From NCBI RefSeq assembly GCF_002999235.1, contig NZ_CP027236.1, forward strand, positions 2,170,001-2,234,000: a stretch of 64,000 nt of DNA. The letters run 5' to 3'. The notes below the pieces were generated by a model, which made no database searches, had not been told where the DNA came from, and was given only the letters and a program-made list of their open reading frames with translations. The DNA is from Actinomyces sp. oral taxon 897. Lineage in GTDB: Bacteria > Actinomycetota > Actinomycetes > Actinomycetales > Actinomycetaceae. A program made the translations under genes and the position numbers. Shown here piece after piece: positions 1 through 13,586 of the stretch (the first letter of the stretch is position 1; every line of letters starts with the position of its first letter).

Positions 1-763
1 CCGCCCTCTCGACGACGGTGAAGGCCCAGGCGGTGACAATGACGCCGATGACGCCGCCCAGTCCGGGGGCGAGGTTGCCGAAGAGCGGGATGGTCAGGGG
101 CTGGGCGGCGGTGGTCACGGCGCGGTCGGCCCCCTTGACGGCGGGGATGCCGGCCAGGGAGGCCATGTAGGGCAGGCCGCCGGCGACCAGGCCGAGGACG
201 GGGGTGCCGCCGAGCTCCTTGGCGGTGTTGTGCCCGACGATAAGGTTCAGGGCCCCGCCGAGGATGCCGCCGATCCCCACCAGGACGCCGAACCAGGGGT
301 GGGTCGTGACCGTGGGGTCGAGCATCTTCCACACGTTGGCGATCGCCGCCACGAGGCCGCAGGCGATAAAGCCGGGGATAATGGGGATGAAGATATTGCC
401 CACGTGGCGGAAGAGGCGCTGGACGGGGCTGGTCTGGCGGGCCTTGACCCTGGCGCGGGCTGCGGCGGCCGGGTCGAGGTCGGGGTCGACGTTGACGTGG
501 AGGGCGCTGGACCCGGTGCTGCCCGAGACGGCGTCGTAGGCGGCGCGCAGGCGCTCGGCGTGCCCGGGGCCGACGACGATCTGCATCTGCTCGCCCTCGA
601 CGACGCCGAGGACGCCGTCCAGGGCCTTAATGGCCGCCACGTCCGCCTTGGACGGGTCGGCGAGGTCCAGGCGCAGGCGCGTCATGCAGTTGGTGTGGGA
701 CACGACGTTGCCGGGCCCCCCGGCGAGCCGCTGGATATCACGGCTGAGGTCGTCGTAGTTCAA
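1..763 (-). CDS. murP: PTS EIIBC component, probably MurNAc-specific (5' part; runs off the window)
   Basis: Membrane permease of a phosphotransferase system that imports and phosphorylates a sugar, by context N-acetylmuramic acid, whose 6-phosphate is the MurQ substrate. About 254 residues are visible. Residues 1-90 are an EIIB domain with the phosphorylated cysteine at C26 in the motif HTNCMTRLRL. After a short linker, the start of the membrane EIIC domain follows from about residue 120, and no EIIA domain is seen at the N terminus. The start is TTG at 761-763, chosen because AAGGAG lies just upstream inside the end of murQ and the protein then begins exactly where EIIB domains do. It lies 4 bases after the murQ stop, so the two are cotranscribed. 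A sucrose or trehalose EIIBC would look similar; the substrate is inferred from the neighbour. Confidence 0.85.
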   Translation of the reverse strand, partial: MNYDDLSRDIQRLAGGPGNVVSHTNCMTRLRLDLADPSKADVAAIKALDGVLGVVEGEQMQIVVGPGHAERLRAAYDAVSGSTGSSALHVNVDPDLDPAAAARARVKARQTSPVQRLFRHVGNIFIPIIPGFIACGLVAAIANVWKMLDPTVTTHPWFGVLVGIGGILGGALNLIVGHNTAKELGGTPVLGLVAGGLPYMASLAGIPAVKGADRAVTTAAQPLTIPLFGNLAPGLGGVIGVIVTAWAFTVVERA

Positions 764-767
764 TTCG

Positions 768-1706
768 CTACTCCTTCGCGGATGGGGACGGGATCGGGGC
801 TGGGGGAGCGCCGACGGCGGCGCGCACGAAGCCGCCGGCCGCGGCCAGGCGGCGGCGGGCCGCGTCGGCGTCGATGCCGCAGGCGACCATGACAATGGCG
901 GTCTTGGCGTGCCCGTCGGCGGCGGCCAGGGCGGCGGCGGCCCGCTCGTTATCGCAGCCGGTGGCGGCGGACACGATCCGGCGGGCGCGGTCGATGAGCT
1001 TGGTGTTGGTGGGGGCGACGTCGACCATGAGGTTGCCGTAGACCTTGCCGAGCCGCACCATGGCGGCGGTGGAAATCATATTGAGGACGAGCTTCTGGGC
1101 GGTGCCGGCCTTGAGGCGGCTGGAGCCCGTGAGGACCTCGGGGCCGGGGACGACCTCGATGGCGACGTCGGCGTTCTCGCACACGCTAGCCCGGGCGGTG
1201 CAGGCCAGGGCGATGGTGGCGGCGCCGCGCTCGCGGGCGCGGTCCAGGCCGCCGATGACGTAGGGGGTGCGGCCGGAGGCCGCGACGCCCACGACGGTGT
1301 CGTGCTCGCCGACGCCCAGGCCGTCGATGTCGGCGGCGCCCAGGCCGGCGTCGTCCTCGGCGCCCTCGACGGCGGTGAACACGGCCTCCCTGCCGCCGGC
1401 GATGAGGCCGACGACGAGGTCGGCAGGGGTGCGGAAGGTGGGGGGGCACTCGGCGGCGTCGAGGACGCCGAGGCGCCCGGAGGTGCCGGCGCCGATGTAG
1501 ATGAGGCGTCCGCCGGCCCGCATGCCCGCTACGACGACGTCGACGGCACGGGCGATCTGCGGCAGGGCGGCTCCGACGGCGTCGGCGACCCGGTGGTCCT
1601 CCGTGTTCATGACGGAGACGATGTCGAGGCTGCTCATGGTGTCCAGGGAGGCCGAGGCCGGGTTGCGCTGCTCCGTGGTGGCCAGTGTGGACGGGGGCAT
1701 AGTCAC
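768..1706 (-). CDS. murQ: N-acetylmuramic acid 6-phosphate etherase
   Basis: Cytoplasmic lyase that cleaves the lactyl ether of MurNAc-6-phosphate to give GlcNAc-6-phosphate and D-lactate, in cell-wall sugar salvage. The 312-residue length is usual for MurQ. The protein carries a SIS fold with the sugar-phosphate motif GAGTSGRLG near residue 73, the DAAECPPTF block that holds a conserved glutamate, EGAEDD near residue 115, and the family-typical [11 protein letters not shown] near residue 232. The ATG has AAGGAG seven bases upstream. It is the first gene of a murQ-PTS operon and is divergent from the RpiR regulator at 1773, a common arrangement for catabolic SIS enzymes. I see no oddity in it. 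Confidence 0.93.
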   Translation of the reverse strand: MTMPPSTLATTEQRNPASASLDTMSSLDIVSVMNTEDHRVADAVGAALPQIARAVDVVVAGMRAGGRLIYIGAGTSGRLGVLDAAECPPTFRTPADLVVGLIAGGREAVFTAVEGAEDDAGLGAADIDGLGVGEHDTVVGVAASGRTPYVIGGLDRARERGAATIALACTARASVCENADVAIEVVPGPEVLTGSSRLKAGTAQKLVLNMISTAAMVRLGKVYGNLMVDVAPTNTKLIDRARRIVSAATGCDNERAAAALAAADGHAKTAIVMVACGIDADAARRRLAAAGGFVRAAVGAPPAPIPSPSAKE

Positions 1707-1772
1707 TCCTTGCTGGGGCGGCGGTGCCCCGTGGATGAAATGATACTACACCTTGGACCGTTTTGGAGGAAC
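1707..1772. promoter_or_regulatory. divergent murQ / rpiR promoter region
   Basis: This 66-base gap separates the divergent murQ and rpiR starts. It holds an AT-richer stretch, ATGAAATGATACTACACC around 1735-1752, unlike the surrounding coding DNA. This is the likely place for both promoters and for binding of the RpiR product. I do not see a clear full palindrome, so the operator itself is inferred. Confidence 0.4.
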
Positions 1773-2801
1773 ATGACTTCGCCCAAGGCCCGGCCGGGCG
1801 CGGGCAGTGCGACGGCGCCACGCCCCGCCGTCGGAAATCGTCCACGAGCCGCGCTGATCGGGGACGATGAGGCCATGAGCGAGGCCATGAGCAACGAGGT
1901 CGGCGACACCGACGACGACCCGAGCGGCGACGACCCGAGCGGGGTCGTGGAGCGCATTCGCCGGTCCCGCGCGGGCTTCAGCCCCACGGAGGCGGCCATC
2001 GCCGAGACGGTACTGGCCGACCCCCAGGCCGCCCTCATGGCGACCACGGGCTCCCTGGCCGAGGGCGCAGGCGTGTCGCAGGCGAGCGTGGTCCGCTTCT
2101 GCCGTGCGCTGGGGTACACGGGCCTGCCCGACCTGCGCCTGGCGCTCGCCCAGGAGCTGAGCCGGCGCGACCTGGAGCACGAGCGCTCCGGCGTCGCCCA
2201 CGGGCGGATCGACGCCTCGGACTCGCTGGCCGACCTGGCCGCCAAGATCGCCTTCCACGAGGCCCGCTCGATCGAGCAGACGGCGCGGCAGCTCGACCTG
2301 GACGCCCTGGAGGAGACGGCTCGGGCCATTGCCGTCCCGCGTCCGGTCACCGTCTTCGGCGTCGGCGCCTCGGGGCTGGTGGCCGCCGACCTCACCCAGA
2401 AGCTCCAGCGGATCGGCCAGCCCTGCCAGTTCCACGCCGACACCCACGTCCAGCTCGTCCACGCGGCGCTGCTGGACGCGGACGACGTCGCCGTCGGGTT
2501 CTCCTTCTCGGGGCGAACCCGTGACGTCGGCGACTGCCTGCGCCTGGCGCGCGAGGGGGGCGCGCTCACGGTCGCCGTCACGGGGGACCCCCGCTCCCCC
2601 ACGGCCCGCGGGGCCGCCCGCGTCCTGCTCACCGCCGCCCGCGAGGACGAGCTGCGGGCCGCGGCCCTGGCCAGCCGCATGGCCCAGCTCGCCGTCGTCG
2701 ACATCCTGTTCGCGCGGGTGGCCCAGCTGCGCTTCGACGACCTCGACGCCGCCCTGGCCACGACGCGCGCCGCCGTGGACAGGCTGCGCCTGAGACCCTG
2801 A
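1773..2801 (+). CDS. RpiR-family transcriptional regulator with SIS domain (MurR-like)
   Basis: Predicted DNA-binding regulator that senses a phosphosugar. It has 342 residues. After a poorly conserved 50-residue lead, the RpiR-type helix-turn-helix covers about residues 52-125, with the recognition segment GVSQASVVRFCRALG. A SIS domain follows (about 175-310) with VFGVGASGLVA and GFSFSGRTRD. The start ATG at 1773 was chosen because GGAGGA lies just before it; later ATGs at 1875 and 1887 would also keep the whole domain set. The reading frame remains open upstream to about 909, but that part is antisense to murQ and is not a gene. The divergent position next to murQ suggests it controls MurNAc catabolism in response to MurNAc-6-phosphate, which is inference. 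Confidence 0.88.
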   Translation: MTSPKARPGAGSATAPRPAVGNRPRAALIGDDEAMSEAMSNEVGDTDDDPSGDDPSGVVERIRRSRAGFSPTEAAIAETVLADPQAALMATTGSLAEGAGVSQASVVRFCRALGYTGLPDLRLALAQELSRRDLEHERSGVAHGRIDASDSLADLAAKIAFHEARSIEQTARQLDLDALEETARAIAVPRPVTVFGVGASGLVAADLTQKLQRIGQPCQFHADTHVQLVHAALLDADDVAVGFSFSGRTRDVGDCLRLAREGGALTVAVTGDPRSPTARGAARVLLTAAREDELRAAALASRMAQLAVVDILFARVAQLRFDDLDAALATTRAAVDRLRLRP

Positions 2802-2817
2802 CAAGGCGCAGCCCCAC

Positions 2818-2844
2818 CCCGGGCCCCACCTGGTGCGGCCCGGG
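2818..2844. terminator. hairpin between convergent rpiR and lacI-type genes
   Basis: CCCGGGCC (2818-2825) and GGCCCGGG (2837-2844) form a perfect 8-bp stem around an 11-base loop in the 89-base gap between two convergent genes. There is no T-run on either side, so bidirectional termination is plausible but not certain. Confidence 0.4.
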
Positions 2845-2890
2845 CCCCACCCTGGGCGGGCCTACGGGAGCACCGGCGGGCGCGGGGCCG

Positions 2891-3916
2891 CTACCTGCCC
2901 GCCGACGTCGTGCTGCCGCGCAGCACCAGCTCGGTGGGGATGACGACGCTGCGCGACCCGTCGGCCGGACCGGAGGCCACCTGCTCCAGCACCAGGGCCA
3001 CCATCTCGCGGCCGTGGCGCCTGAAGTCCTGGCGCACGGTGGTCAGCGGCGGGAAGCTGAACTCGCCCAGGGCCAGGCCGTCGAAGCCCACCACGGAGAC
3101 GTCGCCCGGTACGCTCCTGCCCCGCTCGTGCATGGCCCGGATGAGGCCGAGCGCCAGCTCGTCGTTGCCGCAGAACACGGCCGTCACCCCCGGGTCGTCG
3201 GCCAGGCGCAGGCCGGCCCGGTAGCCCGCGGCCGCGCTCCAGTCACCTGGTACCGGCTCGGGGACCGGGGCGCCGGCCTCCCTCAGGCACGCCGCCCACG
3301 TGGCCCTGCGGATGAGCGCCGACTGCGAGCCCTCGGGCCCGGTGACGTGGTGGACGGTGCGGTGCCCCAGGCCCAGGAGGTGGCCGACGGCGTCGCGCAC
3401 CCCCTGCACCTGGTCGGCGCTGGCCGAGGGGTAGTAGCCCACGAGCGCGGAGTCCGAGACCGCCACCGGCAGGGTCGGCGGCAGGGAGAGGTGCTCGGGC
3501 CCGGCCCGGCCCGCCTGGACCACCACGAGACCGTCCACGGCCTGGTGGGAGAGGCGGTAGACGGCCTGGCGCAGGTCCTCGGACTCGGGGCGCTCCACCT
3601 GGACGAGGTTGACGGTGTAGTCGGCCCGCGTGGCGGCCTCCAGCACGCCCGCCGTGGTCAGCGCCTCCCCGGTGCGCTGGATCTGCTGGGTCAGCACGCC
3701 GATCGCCCTGAAGGAGCCGCGGCGCAGGGCCTGGGCCGCCCGGTTGGGGGAGTAGCCCAGCTGGTTCATTGCCTTGAGCACCTTCTCCCGGGTGGCCGGG
3801 CGGACGTTGCCGGCCCCCATTGAGACGCGCGAGACCGTCTGCGCGGAGACCCCGGCCAGGCGAGCCACGTCGCTCAACGACGGCGCCCCCTGGGTACCCC
3901 TGCGCTGACCGGCCAT
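2891..3916 (-). CDS. LacI-family repressor of the beta-galactosidase operon
   Basis: Transcriptional repressor of 341 residues. The N-terminal LacI helix-turn-helix lies at about residues 14-60, with SLSDVARLAGVSAQTVSRV and the hinge helix region PNRAAQALRR. A periplasmic-binding-protein-like sensor domain fills the rest, including AVFCGNDELALGLIRAM and VVGFDGLALGEFSFPPLTTV near the C terminus. It is divergent from lacZ, and the 222-base gap holds two copies of a LacI-type palindrome, one near each gene. It probably represses both itself and the lacZ-transporter operon, with a beta-galactoside as inducer. The ligand is inferred from the neighbours. No strong ribosome-binding site is seen before the ATG. 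Confidence 0.9.
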   Translation of the reverse strand: MAGQRRGTQGAPSLSDVARLAGVSAQTVSRVSMGAGNVRPATREKVLKAMNQLGYSPNRAAQALRRGSFRAIGVLTQQIQRTGEALTTAGVLEAATRADYTVNLVQVERPESEDLRQAVYRLSHQAVDGLVVVQAGRAGPEHLSLPPTLPVAVSDSALVGYYPSASADQVQGVRDAVGHLLGLGHRTVHHVTGPEGSQSALIRRATWAACLREAGAPVPEPVPGDWSAAAGYRAGLRLADDPGVTAVFCGNDELALGLIRAMHERGRSVPGDVSVVGFDGLALGEFSFPPLTTVRQDFRRHGREMVALVLEQVASGPADGSRSVVIPTELVLRGSTTSAGR

Positions 3917-3975
3917 GGCGGGAGGCTATCAGGGGCCTGGGCAGGGCAGTGACAGGGGCCTTCCGGCATCCCTAC

Positions 3976-3989
3976 TGATGACGTTATCA
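3976..3989. promoter_or_regulatory. LacI-type operator 1
   Basis: TGATGACGTTATCA differs at one base from the perfect 14-bp palindrome TGATAACGTTATCA, with the central CG step typical of LacI-family sites. It lies 60 bases upstream of the repressor start. Confidence 0.75.
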
Positions 3990-4039
3990 TAACAGCTCCC
4001 AACTTTGACGATCGGTTCCAGGTAAGTGTTGGTAGTTAG

Positions 4040-9009
<4,970 letters not shown>

Positions 9010-9030
9010 CCGGACCCGGGTCGGGTCCGG
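9010..9030. terminator. hairpin at the end of the lac operon
   Basis: CCGGACCCG / CGGGTCCGG forms a perfect 9-bp stem with a 3-base loop directly after the transporter stop codon. There is no clear T-run, so it may terminate transcription or protect the 3' end. Confidence 0.5.
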
Positions 9031-9153
9031 GTTCCACTGGTGTGGCGGGGAAGCGTCCGCGTGTGGCCTCGGACCCGGGGTCCGGGGCCACCCGGGTCCC
9101 GGGCCCGGGTCCGGAGTGCCCGGGTCCCGAGCCACCCGGGCACCAGAGGCAGC

Positions 9154-9348
9154 GTGACACGCGACATCCGCGCCGTCGCCAGCTGCGACGGCCTGGGCTC
9201 CCTGGGGCTGTCCACCGGGAGCGTGTCCAGCCGCACCAGCGTGGCAACCTACGCCTGCACCGCCTCCGGGCTGGCCGTCACCCGGCAGTCCGACCGCAGG
9301 GCCGACCCCGTCCTGGCCCAGACGCTGCTCGACGCCGCCCGCAACTAG
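9154..9348 (+). CDS. possible small protein of unknown function
   Basis: A 64-codon frame from GTG, with AGAGG six bases upstream, ending at a TAG just before a repeat pair. The predicted product is Ser/Thr/Ala-rich with two cysteines and ends in PVLAQTLLDAARN. Codon third positions are mostly G or C, as in neighbouring real genes. I do not recognise it. It could be a real small gene, the remnant 3' end of a larger one, or chance in GC-rich DNA. The sequence before it (9030-9150) is a run of GGACCCGGG-like repeats without coding appearance. Confidence 0.3.
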   Translation: MTRDIRAVASCDGLGSLGLSTGSVSSRTSVATYACTASGLAVTRQSDRRADPVLAQTLLDAARN

Positions 9349-9351
9349 CAG

Positions 9352-9442
9352 GGAGCGTGCCGCCCCGAGGCGGGCTCCCCACGACGGCGCAGGCGGGCCC
9401 GGGCGTGCGGGTCGGAGCGTGCCGCCCCGAGGCGGGCTCCCC
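9352..9442. repeat. paired 29-bp direct repeat with internal dyad
   Basis: The same 29-base sequence (starting GGAGCGTGCCGCC, ending GGCGGGCTCCCC) occurs at 9352-9380 and 9414-9442, separated by 33 unrelated bases. Each copy folds on itself (GGAG...CCGCC / GGCGG...CTCC). It sits just before the LssY_C gene. It could be a tandem terminator or a local duplication. Confidence 0.7.
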
Positions 9443-9456
9443 GCTACGGTGGCGAC

Positions 9457-10842
9457 ATGAGTGACCCTGTGGCGACCCGGCCGCGCCCCACCACGGCACC
9501 CACCTACCGCTCGCACGACGACAAGCTCTCCGAGGCGCGCGCCCGCTCCTGGGGCCTGGACGACGTCGTGGACGCCGTCTTCTTCGCCGTGGCCGCCCTG
9601 GCCACCGTGTGGCTGGCGTGGGCCGTCATCGGTGCGGGCTGGCACGTGTCCCCCTGGTCCGTCCTGGCACTCGTCCTGTTCTGGGTGCTCCTGGCCTACC
9701 TGGCCATCCCCCGCCTCCACCAGGTCCTCACCTGGCTGTACGTGCCCGACTACTTCATCGGCCGCACCCGCACCACCGACGGCGTCCTGGGGGACCCGGT
9801 CAACCTGGCCGTCCTGGGGGACGAGGACGACATCCACGAGGCCATGACGCGCGCCGGCTGGGCGCGCGCCGACCCCATCACGCCCGCCTCCTCCTGGAGG
9901 ATCGTCGTCTCCTCCCTGACACGCCGCTCCTACCCGGCGGCCCCGGTCTCCACACTCACCCTGTTCGGGCGGGGTCAGGACTTCGCCTACCAGAAGGAGG
10001 TGGAGGGCAACCCCGCCCAGCGCCACCACGTGCGCTTCTGGCACACCCCTGCCGGGTGGGTCCTGCCCGGGGGCCGCGTCGTGGACTGGCTCGGGGGCGC
10101 CACCTACGACCGCTCTGTGGGCCTGAGCACCCTGACCGGCCAGGTCACCCACAAGATCGACGCGAACATCGACATTGAGCGCAACTACGTGGTCGACGAC
10201 GTCATGTGGGCCAGCCAGGAGGCCTCCACCGAGGTGTGGCCGGACTTCTTCACCGCCTACCACGACAGGAACGGCGGGGGCGACCGTATTGAGACCGACG
10301 GCGACCTCTACGTGCTGAACCTGCACGACGTCGTCGTGGACGACGTCCGCTCCGTGGACCTGGCCCGCGCCCGCGCCCTGGACGCCCGGGCCAGCCGGCA
10401 GCGCCCCGGCGGGCTGCTGGTCGGCCTGGCCCTGGTGGGGCTGGCGGTGCTGGCTGACGCGGTGCGCCTGCTCAGCGACTCCACCATCCTCCTGACCGCG
10501 CAGGCCCTGCGTGACGAGGGCGTGGCCGACCCCGAGGCGGTCGCCTACTGGGTGGTCATAGGCCTGAGCAGCTTTATGACGACCCTCCTGGCCGTCCTGG
10601 CCTGGGCCTCCTGGGTCGGGCACCCCAGGTCCCGCACCGCGCTGCTGACGGTCCTGACCCTGTCGGCCCTGACCACGGCCGGGCACATCACCACCCTGGG
10701 GGTGCGTCACGCGACCCTGGTCTCCATCGCGGGCCTGGCGCTGGAGGTCCTGGCCCTGCTGGCGCTGACGGAACGCCCCGTCCAGCGCTGGCAGCGCCAC
10801 CGCAAGGCCGAGCGGCGCAGGCACCGGGCCCAGCAGCGGTAA
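9457..10842 (+). CDS. membrane protein with LssY C-terminal-like domain
   Basis: Integral membrane protein of 461 residues, function unknown. Two helices lie near residues 35-62 and 65-84. A cytoplasmic or extracellular domain of about 150 residues (105-255) follows and resembles LssY_C: it has GDPVNLAVLGDEDDIHEAM, AGWARADP, then LFGRGQDFAYQKEV and RHHVRFWHTP. Four more helices lie near 319-340, 362-387, 394-416 and 418-438, and the tail is Arg-rich. LssY was named from a Legionella secretion locus, but the domain's activity is not established as far as I know. The gene appears monocistronic; the ATG lies 15 bases after the repeat pair, without a strong ribosome-binding site. Confidence 0.72.
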   Translation: MSDPVATRPRPTTAPTYRSHDDKLSEARARSWGLDDVVDAVFFAVAALATVWLAWAVIGAGWHVSPWSVLALVLFWVLLAYLAIPRLHQVLTWLYVPDYFIGRTRTTDGVLGDPVNLAVLGDEDDIHEAMTRAGWARADPITPASSWRIVVSSLTRRSYPAAPVSTLTLFGRGQDFAYQKEVEGNPAQRHHVRFWHTPAGWVLPGGRVVDWLGGATYDRSVGLSTLTGQVTHKIDANIDIERNYVVDDVMWASQEASTEVWPDFFTAYHDRNGGGDRIETDGDLYVLNLHDVVVDDVRSVDLARARALDARASRQRPGGLLVGLALVGLAVLADAVRLLSDSTILLTAQALRDEGVADPEAVAYWVVIGLSSFMTTLLAVLAWASWVGHPRSRTALLTVLTLSALTTAGHITTLGVRHATLVSIAGLALEVLALLALTERPVQRWQRHRKAERRRHRAQQR

Positions 10843-11056
10843 GCGGGGCGGGCCGGGCAGGGTCGGGGCCCACACGGGTGCCCTCACCCCGGCCAACCGC
10901 GCCGGGGCGCCCCGGGCGCGGGGTCAGGCAGCAGGGAGACCGCCCGCGAGCGCAGTCCCCAAGCGGGGCGGCCGGGCGGAGGGCCGAGCGCGGGACCACC
11001 AAGCAGGACGGCCCACCTCCCGCCTCATGGCACATGTGTGACATGCCCACCGACTA

Positions 11057-11087
11057 CTTTTCACACAAGTGCCCGTTGTGTGAAAAG
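11057..11087. promoter_or_regulatory. 12-bp perfect inverted repeat upstream of the Fic gene (probable operator)
   Basis: CTTTTCACACAA (11057-11068) and TTGTGTGAAAAG (11076-11087) are perfect complements around a 7-base spacer, within AT-richer DNA 40 bases before the Fic start. A smaller palindrome TGTCAGACA (11101-11109) and a TAGTAT hexamer (11118-11123) follow. This looks like an operator and promoter. The winged-helix end of the Fic protein itself is the obvious candidate ligand, which is inference. Confidence 0.65.
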
Positions 11088-11126
11088 CTGATCTTACCCA
11101 TGTCAGACAAGGGCCGTTAGTATGAC

Positions 11127-12332
11127 ATGGTGGATGTGAGCATGTTCAGGAACCCGGCTATGGGGGAGCTGGTCGAGATCACCGGGTCGGACCCGTACCT
11201 GGGCGACTGGCGCCACCACGCCTTCGTACCGGTCCCCCTGGGACCTGACGAGCCGGTGCTGGCGGGCTCTACCTACCGGGCCGTCGCGGCAGCCGGGCGG
11301 GCGCTGGCGGCCCTGGACGCCACGGCGCGGCGCCTGCCCAACCCCTACCTGCTGCGGACGCCCTCACTGCGTCGGGAGGCCCAGTCCACCTCCGCGCTGG
11401 AGGGGACCTACGCCCCGCTGGAGGAGGTGCTCACGGCCGACGCCGACGCCCCCACCTCCGCCCAGATGACTGAGATCCTCAACTACGTCAGCATGGCCCA
11501 GCTGGGCTTCGACTGGATAGGCGAGGGGCGCCCTCTGACCCTGGGACTCATTGAGGACCTCCAGGTCCGCCTCATGCGCGCCACGCCGCTGGAGGGGGAG
11601 TCCGGACGGCTGCGCCAGGGGCAGGTGGTCGTCGGCCGCCGCGACGTCGCCGGGCCCGAGGTCACACCGGTCGAGGCCAGCAGGTTCGTCCCGGTACCAC
11701 CGGGGGACCAGCTGCGTGCCGGGGTGACGGCCCTCCTGGACTGGCTGGGGACGGACCACCACGGACGTATAGACCCCGTCGTCGTGGCCGGGATGGTGCA
11801 CTACCAGTTCGAGACGCTCCACCCCTTCCGGGACGGCAACGGACGGCTCGGACGCTACCTCATTGTGCTCACGCTCATGCGCACCGGGCTGCTCTCCGAG
11901 CCCACCCTGACGGTCTCCCCCTGGTTCGAGGCCCGCCGCACCGAGTACTACGACGCGCTCCTGGGGGTGAGCACCGACGGTGACTGGGACTCCTTCCTGT
12001 CCTTCTTCGCACACGGCCTGGCCGACGCCGCCACCGCCACCAGGGAGCAGATGCTGGCACTGGTGGAGGTGCAGGGGGCCCTGCGGGACCGGGTCCGGGC
12101 CTCCTCGCTGCGCTCGGCACGCGCGCCAGACCTGGTGGACCTCGCCGTGGCCAACCCGTCCTTCACCGTGCGCCAGGTCCAGAGGGAGCTGGGCCTGTCC
12201 TACGGGCGCGCCAACAGCCTGGTGGGTCAGCTGGTCGACCTCGGCGTCCTGGAGACCGTCAACCCCGGCTCCCAGCCGCGCCGCTACTCGGCCCCGGAGG
12301 TGCTCCGGATCCTCCTGCGCGGTGGACGCTGA
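11127..12332 (+). CDS. Fic-domain protein (class II AMP-transferase) with C-terminal winged helix
   Basis: Predicted enzyme that attaches AMP or a similar group to protein hydroxyls, 401 residues. The Fic core has the active-site motif HPFRDGNGRLGR near residue 232. Upstream of it TSALEG near residue 90 fits the inhibitory-helix pattern (S/T)xxxE(G/N), which makes this a class II, self-inhibited Fic. A Fic_N segment precedes it (NPYLLRTPSLRREAQ). From about residue 340 there is a winged-helix region (FTVRQVQRELGLSYGRANSLVGQLVDLGVL), which could bind the palindrome upstream. The start is uncertain: ATG 11127, GTG 11130, GTG 11136 or ATG 11142. There is no ribosome-binding site and a TAGTAT hexamer ends only three bases before 11127, so a leaderless message is possible. 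No separate antitoxin gene is adjacent. Confidence 0.88.
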   Translation: MVDVSMFRNPAMGELVEITGSDPYLGDWRHHAFVPVPLGPDEPVLAGSTYRAVAAAGRALAALDATARRLPNPYLLRTPSLRREAQSTSALEGTYAPLEEVLTADADAPTSAQMTEILNYVSMAQLGFDWIGEGRPLTLGLIEDLQVRLMRATPLEGESGRLRQGQVVVGRRDVAGPEVTPVEASRFVPVPPGDQLRAGVTALLDWLGTDHHGRIDPVVVAGMVHYQFETLHPFRDGNGRLGRYLIVLTLMRTGLLSEPTLTVSPWFEARRTEYYDALLGVSTDGDWDSFLSFFAHGLADAATATREQMLALVEVQGALRDRVRASSLRSARAPDLVDLAVANPSFTVRQVQRELGLSYGRANSLVGQLVDLGVLETVNPGSQPRRYSAPEVLRILLRGGR

Positions 12333-12440
12333 GCCGGGGCGGGTCGTGGTGGCAGGGCGGGAAGGTGGATCCGCAGGCGTTGCGGGCCTCCGCCCCAGGG
12401 CGGGACCGGTGGCGTACCGGCTGCACGCACCTAGCAGACC

Positions 12441-12521
12441 CGCCCCGGGGCGAGTGCCTCAAGGCCCCGCTACGCCACGGGCTGGCTCCTGACGACCGCC
12501 CTGGGGCGAGTGCCTCAGGCC
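12441..12521. repeat. paired direct repeat between convergent genes
   Basis: CGCCCCGGGGCGAGTGCCTC with its continuation (12441-12466) recurs with few changes at 12497-12521; the period is 56 bases. The first copy contains a CGGGGC / GCCCCG stem, and the second reaches the last codons of the downstream minus-strand gene. The pair lies in the 182-base gap between the convergent Fic and symporter genes, so termination for both is possible. Confidence 0.6.
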
Positions 12522-13573
12522 TCGGCGCCCGCGGGCTCCAGGGCGGCGTCGCGCCCTTTCCGCTCCCACAGCCGGCGGACGGGGGCCTGCGGGTCCTCGC
12601 CCGCGGGGAAGCCGCGCAGACGCCAGTACATGGCCAGCAGGGAGCCGCTGATCGTGTGCCAGAAGGTAGCCACCGCGCAGGGGGCGGCCACTGCCGCGCT
12701 GAGGTAGTGGGCGGCCAGGGTGGAGCCGAGCCCGGCGTTCTGGAGCCCCACCTCGATGGAGATGGTGCGCCGGTCGGCGCGTGAGACGCCGAAGGCCCGG
12801 GCGGCGGCGTAGCCGAGCGCGTACCCGACGGCGTTCTCCAGGGCGATGGCCGCGAACATGAGGAACCCAGCGGTGGCAATGAGCGCCTGGCTCTTGGCCG
12901 CCACGGCGGCGACCACCCCGGCGATCGCGACCACCGAGACCCACGGCATGGCGGGCTGGATGCGGGCGACCTGGCGGTGGAGGAACACGTTGCACGCCAG
13001 CCCGAAGCCGACCGGCAGGAGCACGATCTGGACAATGGACAGCGCCATCTGCCCGGCGGGCACCTCCATGTAGGTCCCTGCCAGCCACAGGGTCAGCGCC
13101 GGGGTGACAACCGGTGCGAGCATGGTGGAGAAGGCGGTCATGGACACGCTCAGGGCGGTGTTTCCCTTGGCCAGGAAGGTGCACACGTTCGACGTCGTCC
13201 CGCCGGGGACGCAGCCAATGAGGATAATGCCGACCTTGAGCTCGTCGGGCAGCGGCAGCAGACTCGCCACGCCCCAGCCCACCAGCGGCATAATGGCGTA
13301 CTGGCTGCACACACCCAGCACGACCGGCCCGGGGTGGCGGACGATCATGGTGAAGTCGGGGACGGACAGGGTCATGCCCATGCCCAGCATGGTGACGGCC
13401 AGCAGCGGCGTCATGTAACCGGCCAGAGGCACGAAGGTGGCGGGCCAGAAGAACGCGGCGAGGAAGGCCGCGAGCATAATGAGCGGGAAGACCGTGACCG
13501 CGATGCGGGCGCTGCGCTCCTGTCGGGCGGCGTCCGGGTCGGTGGGCACGGCTGGTCGGGACGGGTGGGCCAC
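12515..13573 (-). CDS. bile acid:sodium symporter (BASS) family transporter
   Basis: Polytopic membrane transporter of 352 residues with about ten helices. BASS-family signs are MTPLLAVTMLGMGMTLSVPDF near residue 55, the crossover motif GCVPGGTTSNVCTFLAKGN near residue 118, and EVGLQNAGLGSTLA near residue 273. Bacterial members move organic anions such as keto acids, pantoate or other carboxylates with sodium. The actual substrate here is unknown. The start ATG has AGGAG about eight bases upstream. A terminator-like stem and short leader frame precede the gene, so expression may be set by attenuation. The tail (from about residue 325) is charged and variable. Confidence 0.87.
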   Translation of the reverse strand: MAHPSRPAVPTDPDAARQERSARIAVTVFPLIMLAAFLAAFFWPATFVPLAGYMTPLLAVTMLGMGMTLSVPDFTMIVRHPGPVVLGVCSQYAIMPLVGWGVASLLPLPDELKVGIILIGCVPGGTTSNVCTFLAKGNTALSVSMTAFSTMLAPVVTPALTLWLAGTYMEVPAGQMALSIVQIVLLPVGFGLACNVFLHRQVARIQPAMPWVSVVAIAGVVAAVAAKSQALIATAGFLMFAAIALENAVGYALGYAAARAFGVSRADRRTISIEVGLQNAGLGSTLAAHYLSAAVAAPCAVATFWHTISGSLLAMYWRLRGFPAGEDPQAPVRRLWERKGRDAALEPAGAEA

Positions 13574-13586
13574 TGGTGACTCCTGT

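Noticed and set aside
909..1772. Upstream extension of the RpiR frame
   Set aside because: It is antisense to murQ; a good ribosome-binding site and family length put the start at 1773.
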